13,492 nucleotides of DNA from contig WELB01000133.1 in NCBI GenBank assembly GCA_009602725.1, positions 2,847-16,338 of the forward strand, written 5' to 3'. The stretch is from Spirogloea muscicola (lineage: Eukaryota > Streptophyta > Zygnematophyceae > Spirogloeales > Spirogloeaceae). Below the pieces are notes generated by a model. That model made no database searches, had not been told where the DNA came from, and saw only the letters and a list, made by a program, of their open reading frames with translations. This document shows positions 9,866 to 13,492 of the stretch, in pieces (the stretch's first letter is position 1; each line of letters starts with the position of its first letter). The position numbers were made by a program, and so were the translations under genes.

Positions 9866-10308
9866 GAGTAACGCAAACATTGGTGAGAATCCAATGCCCC
9901 GAAAACCTAAGGGTTCCTCCTCAAGGCTCGTCCACGGAGGGTGAGTCAGGGCCTAAGATCAGGCCGAAAGGCGCAGTCGATGGACAACAGGCCAATATTC
10001 CTGTACTACTCCTTGCTGGTCCCGAGGGACGGAGGAGGCTAGGTTAGCCGAAGAATGGTCATCGGTTCAAGGGTGCAAGGTGAAAAGAGGCGGGGAGAAT
10101 GCCTCGAGCCAGTGCCCGAGTACGAGGCGCTACGGTGCTGAAGTAACCAATGCCATGCTCCCAAGAAAAGCTCGAACGACTATCAAGCAAGTGAGTACCT
10201 GTACCAGAAACCGACACAGGTGGGTAGGTAGAGAATACCTAGGGGCGCGAGACAACTCTCTCTAAGGAACTCGGCAAAATGGCCCCGTAACTTCGGAAGG
10301 AGAGACTC
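9866..10308 (+). rRNA. Partial plastid-type 23S rRNA (about domain III), likely a nuclear plastid-DNA pseudogene
   Basis: The stretch reads as the sense strand of green-plastid large-subunit rRNA. Recognisable segments in order are GAGTAACGCAAACATTGGTG, AGGCCGAAAGGCGCAGTCGA, CAATATTCCTGTACTAC, GGGACGGAGGAGGCTAGGTT, GGCGCTACGGTGCTGAAGTA, AAACCGACACAGGTGGGTAG, GAGAATACCTAGGGGCGCGA and GGAACTCGGCAAAATGGCCC. It corresponds roughly to E. coli 23S positions 1250-1690. Homology starts and stops abruptly: before about 9866 and after CCGTAACTTCGG (about 10308) the sequence is unrelated to 23S. The rest of the rRNA operon is missing, so it should be non-functional. It is best explained as plastid DNA inserted in the nucleus; a real fragmented plastid gene or a misjoined plastid contig is the alternative. 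Confidence 0.85.
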
Positions 10309-10320
10309 TTCTCTCTCCTA

Positions 10321-10480
10321 GTGCTCACCCGTGGGTACTGATGTCACCTTAGGCACCTTAGTTCGGGTCTCCGTGTTATGTAGCCCTCTTTACTTTGCCC
10401 TAGACTCTGCCTGTACAATGTATCGGCTTGAATTGGCCTCCATTTTCATTTCATGCGCCCCGCGCGCCTTCTCTCTCTTC
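10321..10480 (-). repeat. Repeat module B, inverted copy R1
   Basis: Its reverse complement matches 10650-10804 over almost its whole length at about 90% identity by eye, from GAGAGAGAAGGCGCGCGGGG through AGGCCAATTCAAGCC and GGGCTACATAA to CAGTACCCACGGGTGAGCAC. It begins about 12 bp after the 23S rRNA homology ends. Confidence 0.8.
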
Positions 10481-10649
10481 TCTCTGCTGTAGGTTATGTA
10501 GGTCTTCAGATGTGCTTGCCTTCGTACTTGACCATGTGGCCTTCGCTTGTTTCAAATACACGGAATTCTTCTAGTAGAGGGCGATGGCTGTGATTGGTCA
10601 GCCCAGAACATGAATGAAGAAATGAACCGGGGGAATGCTGGCCACCTTA

Positions 10650-10893
10650 GAGAGAGAAGGCGCGCGGGGCGCATGAAATGAAATGGAGGCCAATTCAAGC
10701 CGACACATTGTTCAGGCAGAGTCTAGGGCAAACTAAGCAGGGCTACATAATACGGAAACCGAAACCAAGCTGCCTAAGGTGACATCAGTACCCACGGGTG
10801 AGCACAAACAAATCCGACAAGCTAACTTGGGGAGCTGGAGCGCAGCCACGAAAGCCGGAGGCCTGACTTAAAGCGCGCCCTGCACATTGATCA
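10650..10893 (+). repeat. Repeat module B, direct copy R2
   Basis: The first 155 bp are the inverted partner of 10321-10480, with a spacer of about 170 bp. The whole 244 bp matches 12288-12533 in direct orientation, including the 3' extension CTAACTTGGGGAGCTGGAGC, GCCGGAGGCCTGACTTA and CCTGCAC.TTGAT.AAGAGC. Confidence 0.8.
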
Positions 10894-11097
10894 AGAGCCA
10901 AGAAGGCGGAGTGCCTCTTTCCACGGTGCTTTCGGCAGCCGCTGGCTGCCGAAAGCCCAGCCGTGGCTGGGTCTCCTTCAGCGGCTTGCCCGTCAGGCCA
11001 TTGATCGGCGGCCGGGGTCTGCCAGGGGCGATGCCGGGCTTCAACGCCGCCGGTTCGCTCGACCAAGTCTTCCGCATGCGCCTGGCGGTATCGTTCC

Positions 11098-11150
11098 AAA
11101 GAAGAAAAAGCTCGCCCATAGAAGAGAGGGGCCAAAGCTCCCTTGCCCAC
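11098..11150 (+). repeat. Family A repeat, copy 4
   Basis: AAGAAGAAAAAGCTCGCCCA followed by TAGAAGAGAGGGGCCAAAGC matches the 5' part of the plus-orientation copies at 11849 and 12034. The hairpin is truncated and joins directly to the GCCCACGCCGTCCACACGCG module. Confidence 0.6.
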
Positions 11151-11405
11151 GCCGTCCACACGCGAGCAGGACGTGCTCTGGCCGCCGCCTCTGGGTCTCG
11201 GCGAAGTGCCTATTTCCCGGCATTACGAGCTACTCCGACCTGATGTTGCTAACGGTACTGAGCTTCCCTAGTGCGTTGTCGTCTTTGGAAGTCCAGTCCT
11301 TTTTCGGCACCTCTTTCTTTGGCTGCTGGAAAATCTGCGCTTGTGTGTCGGCAGCTTCCCCCTCGATACTCTGTCCAATCCTTTTGGCTTGGCCTTTCAG
11401 GGCCA
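11144..11405 (-). repeat. Inverted copy of the composite module found at 12063-12297
   Basis: On the reverse strand this reads GGCCAAGCCAAAAGGATTGG, CAAAGAAAGAGGTGCCGAAA, AAGCTCAGTACC, AACATCAGGTC, GCCGAGACCCAGAGGCGGCG and GTGTGGACGGCGTGGGCAAG, in the same order as the plus strand of 12063-12297. Two long oppositely oriented arms are thus separated by about 660 bp. Confidence 0.75.
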
Positions 11406-11435
11406 CTGACCCTTTTGGACGAGCTATACCTAGGC

Positions 11436-11505
11436 TGGCTGTCAAGAGAAGGCTTTTCAAAAGGGGGAGATGGCTGTGTGGTGTCAGCCCAAGAACACTG
11501 AAGGA
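11436..11505 (+). repeat. Degraded family A-like repeat
   Basis: GAAGGCTTTTCAAAAGGGGG followed by AGATGGCTGTGTGGTGTCAG and CCCAAGAACACTGAAGG resembles 10567-10616 (GAGGGCGATGGCTGTGATTG then GTCAGCCCAGAAC) and 11710-11757 (GGGGGCGAGGGCAGTGAATA then GCCAGCCCAGAG). All appear to be diverged forms of the GGCTG...CAGCCC hairpin. Confidence 0.45.
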
Positions 11506-11848
11506 TTAATGCCTAAAGGATTGTTAGAGCCTAACGGACAAGGTCTGACGAAGCTGGAAAGATCGCAGTAACATGAACTGAAAGGAAAGCCAGATAAGCC
11601 AGTTCTCTTTCTGTATAACGAAGCGCCAAATGAGTGACGGAAAGTGCAAAACCACACATTTACTCAGGTGGCTATGGCGAATGAGTGCGCAATAAGAAGA
11701 TTAAGCTCTTCCGAAAGGGGGCGAGGGCAGTGAATAGCCAGCCCAGAGAGAAACTCCGGACAAAAGTGTTGTAATAAGCCGCCCTTACATACCAGTAGCC
11801 GCTTGATTTGTTCCCCAGTTCGCTGCAGACCATGGCCCCGTTACAAAG

Positions 11849-12225
11849 ACATTGCTCGCCCATAGAGAAGAGGGGCTGGCAAAGCAAGCCCAGAAAGAAT
11901 GGACAAAATCCAGAGAGCCAAAATACAGGAAACAGGGTGCCGAAAAGCTACACAGTTATACACGAGACGGCGCAAAGGAAAGCTCAGTACCCACGGGTGA
12001 GCAACAGCAAGTCCGAGTATCTCGCAGCTGGGGAAAGAAGAAAGAGCTCGCCCATAGAGAAGAGGGGCTGGCAAAGCCAGCCAAAAAAGAATGGACAATG
12101 TCCAAAGCCAAAGAAAGAAGTGCCGAAAAAGGACTACACTGCAAAACACTTGACGATGCAGAGAGAAGCTCAGTACCCGCGAGTGAGCACCATCAGGTCT
12201 CAGTACCTCGCTGCAGGGAAAGAGG
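11849..12225 (+). repeat. Tandem pair of 192-bp composite repeat units
   Basis: Two units start with GCTCGCCCATAGAGAAGAGG at 11854 and 12046, exactly 192 bp apart. Each continues GGGCTGGCAAAGC.AGCC, AAAGAATGGACAA, a GTGCCGAAAA box, and AGCTCAGTACC followed by a GTGAGCA box, ending at GGGAAA. The period is 64 codons and the stretch stays open in several frames on both strands. No ATG-initiated recognisable protein results, so it is treated as repeat DNA. Confidence 0.7.
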
Positions 12226-12287
12226 CACTCCGCCGAGACCCAGAGGCGGCGGCCACAGCACGGCCTGCGCGCGTGTGGACGGCGTGG

Positions 12288-12533
12288 GCAAGAGAGAAGG
12301 CGCGCGAGTCGCATGAAGTGAAAGGGAGGCCAACTCAAGCCAATACATTGTTCAGGCAGTCTAGTGCTAAACAAGGCTACATAATACGGAGACCTAAACT
12401 AAGGTGCCTAAGGTGACATCAGTACCCACGGGTGAGCACAAACAAATCTGACAAGCTAACTTGGGGAGCTGGAGCGCCGCCACGGAAGCCGGAGGCCTGA
12501 CTTAGAGCGCACCCTGCACGTTGATGAAGAGCT
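12288..12533 (+). repeat. Repeat module B, direct copy R3
   Basis: It starts GGGCAAGAGAGAAGGCGCGC and runs through GAGGCCAACTCAAGCCAATA, GGCTACATAATACGGA and CAGTACCCACGGGTGAGCAC to the same CTAACTTGGGGAGCTGGAGC extension as R2. Scattered substitutions and small indels show that the copies are old. Confidence 0.8.
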
Positions 12534-12655
12534 AATGCTTGCGAGCACTGCAGACTAAGCGAGAGCCGCATTCTATAATATGCAACTAAGGCCTGCGGAA
12601 TGCTGGAGTGGCCCAAGCTGCCCCCCCGACTTCGACGATGCGCATCAACCAGCAA

Positions 12656-12712
12656 AAAAGAACAAGAAGTGCTCACCCATAGAGAAGAGGGGCTGGCAAA
12701 GTGGGCAGCCAA
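12656..12712 (+). repeat. Family A repeat, later copy
   Basis: GTGCTCACCCATAGAGAAGA followed by GGGGCTGGCAAAGTGGGCAG matches the first 40 bases of the units at 11854 and 12046. It is followed at once by a perfect inverted repeat (12714-12749). Confidence 0.65.
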
Positions 12713-12713
12713 G

Positions 12714-12749
12714 TGTATTGGGTGGCACTGTGATGGGCCACCCAATACA
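12714..12749. repeat. Perfect 13-bp inverted repeat (stem-loop)
   Basis: The arms TGTATTGGGTGGC (12714-12726) and GCCACCCAATACA (12737-12749) are perfectly complementary around a 10-nt loop. There is no T-run after it and no gene next to it, so a terminator role is not claimed. Confidence 0.7.
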
Positions 12750-13250
12750 TCCTACTCAAAAGCTGCAGGAGGAGGCGGAGGTCTACTGGTAATGCCGCCA
12801 GCAAGAGACATTGGCGCCCTGAATAGCTGCGCTGCCGCTGGCTTCCCCAAGATTTTGATAGTATGCAGCACAGGCCACCAAGGTCTGACCAAGCTATCAC
12901 GGAGGCGGCCTCCTGATAAAGCAACCGCCTGGGTGGCTGCAGGGATGGCAGCGCTGGCCTAAGTGTCCACGCACTGGCTTGCAAGGAGCAACAGGGTCCC
13001 CACCACGCTGCCCCTTAGGCTTGCAGCAGTGGCGCAGCAGTGGGCAAGCTGCCATGCACAGCGCAGGGTGCTAAGGAACGCCCTGGCATGTTGGGCAAAG
13101 GAGAGGGGCTGCTGGGAAGAAGAAGCACCTCCAAAGGGGCGATGGTTTTGAGAGGCCAGCCCATGACACATGAAAAGGTCCGAAGGGGCCTGTCGTGCCG
13201 TATCCTGTCGACTGCTCATTTGTGTCGATCTGACTAGGACCGCTGACTGG
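12750..13250. other. Unassigned stretch in the repeat mosaic
   Basis: A plus-strand open frame ending at 12962 and overlapping minus-strand frames are present, but none gives a recognisable domain and they disagree on strand. A diverged GGGGCGATGG...GGCCAGCCCATGACACATG segment at 13135-13172 resembles the family A hairpin. Otherwise nothing is identified. Confidence 0.35.
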
Positions 13251-13254
13251 GCTT

Positions 13255-13400
13255 CACACGTGGCCTTACTAGGCTGACTCATTCACTTCGGTGGGTGATT
13301 CACGCTGAGGATGAAGGACCACTTTTCTCCCTATGTGGCTCCTAGGCTGGGTCATACACTTTTGTGTGTGATTCACGCTGACAATGGAGGTTCCACCCAT
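13255..13400 (+). repeat. Two tandem units of about 75 bp
   Basis: The first unit reads GTGGCCTTACTAGGCTG...GTGATTCACGCTGAGGATG and the second GTGGCTCCTAGGCTG...GTGATTCACGCTGACAATG. Each holds a short hairpin (CATTCACTTCGGTGGGTGA; CATACACTTTTGTGTGTGA) just before TTCACGCTGA. A further short duplication, GGCCCCTTT.(C)AATATT, follows at 13437-13488. Confidence 0.6.
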
Positions 13401-13492
13401 CTCTGACTCTCGAGGCGACACCGACTTTCTCTTTCGGCCCCTTTACAATATTCACAAAAGGCGCGCCCTTTGGGCCCCTTTGAATATTGGTG

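Noticed and set aside
10080-10265. Open frame within the rRNA fragment
   Set aside because: It lies wholly inside recognisable 23S rRNA sequence.
10290-10320. Start of a group I intron interrupting the 23S rRNA
   Set aside because: I know of no common plastid 23S intron site here, no intron core elements or second exon were seen downstream, and the following sequence is a repeat module found elsewhere without rRNA.
11841-12374. Minus-strand open frame with repeated hydrophobic LALPAPLLYGRA-type segments, suggesting a membrane protein
   Set aside because: The hydrophobic segments are translations of the GGGCTGG hairpin repeat, and the same peptide appears wherever the repeat occurs, including at 301 and 5860.
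9866-13492. CRISPR array or phage-type repeat region
   Set aside because: The repeats are long, diverged, of mixed orientation and without regular unique spacers, and the genomic setting is eukaryotic.

Overview
The window looks like nuclear DNA of a green alga (Chlorophyta, perhaps a Trebouxiophyte such as a Coccomyxa relative). Three things point that way: GC-rich protein genes with many short GT-AG introns, two genes of land-plant/green-algal type, and a fragment of green-plastid-type 23S rRNA. The species is an inference.

Layout. (1) 1-1290: no confident gene, one copy of a dispersed hairpin repeat. (2) 5690-1453, minus strand: an eight-exon gene, reconstructed by matching splice phases, for a 1074-residue protein. 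It resembles the uncharacterised plant family sometimes labelled 'stress response NST1-like': a Cys/His finger, a conserved middle block, an acidic-then-basic coil and a short C-terminal motif. The algal version adds long Gly/Ser- and Pro-rich low-complexity stretches. (3) 5691-6712: intergenic, with two or three repeat copies and an assembly ambiguity. (4) 9649-6713, minus strand: an eight-exon gene for a BASS (bile acid:sodium symporter family) membrane transporter. Its six core exons (327 residues) are firm; the two N-terminal exons, probably a chloroplast transit peptide and linker, are tentative. (5) 9866-10308, plus strand: part of plastid 23S rRNA (about domain III), probably a nuclear insertion of plastid DNA, lying about 215 bp upstream of the BASS start. 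(6) 10310-13492: a mosaic of diverged repeat modules in both orientations, with no convincing gene. The modules share a GGGCTGG hairpin and a box close to CAGTACCCACGGGTGAGCA.

Both genes are read on the minus strand, but nothing suggests a shared pathway: one is probably an intracellular scaffold or nuclear protein, the other a plastid-envelope metabolite carrier. The least ordinary part is the repeat mosaic that begins exactly where the plastid rRNA homology stops. No defence, CRISPR, phage or transposase gene was found.
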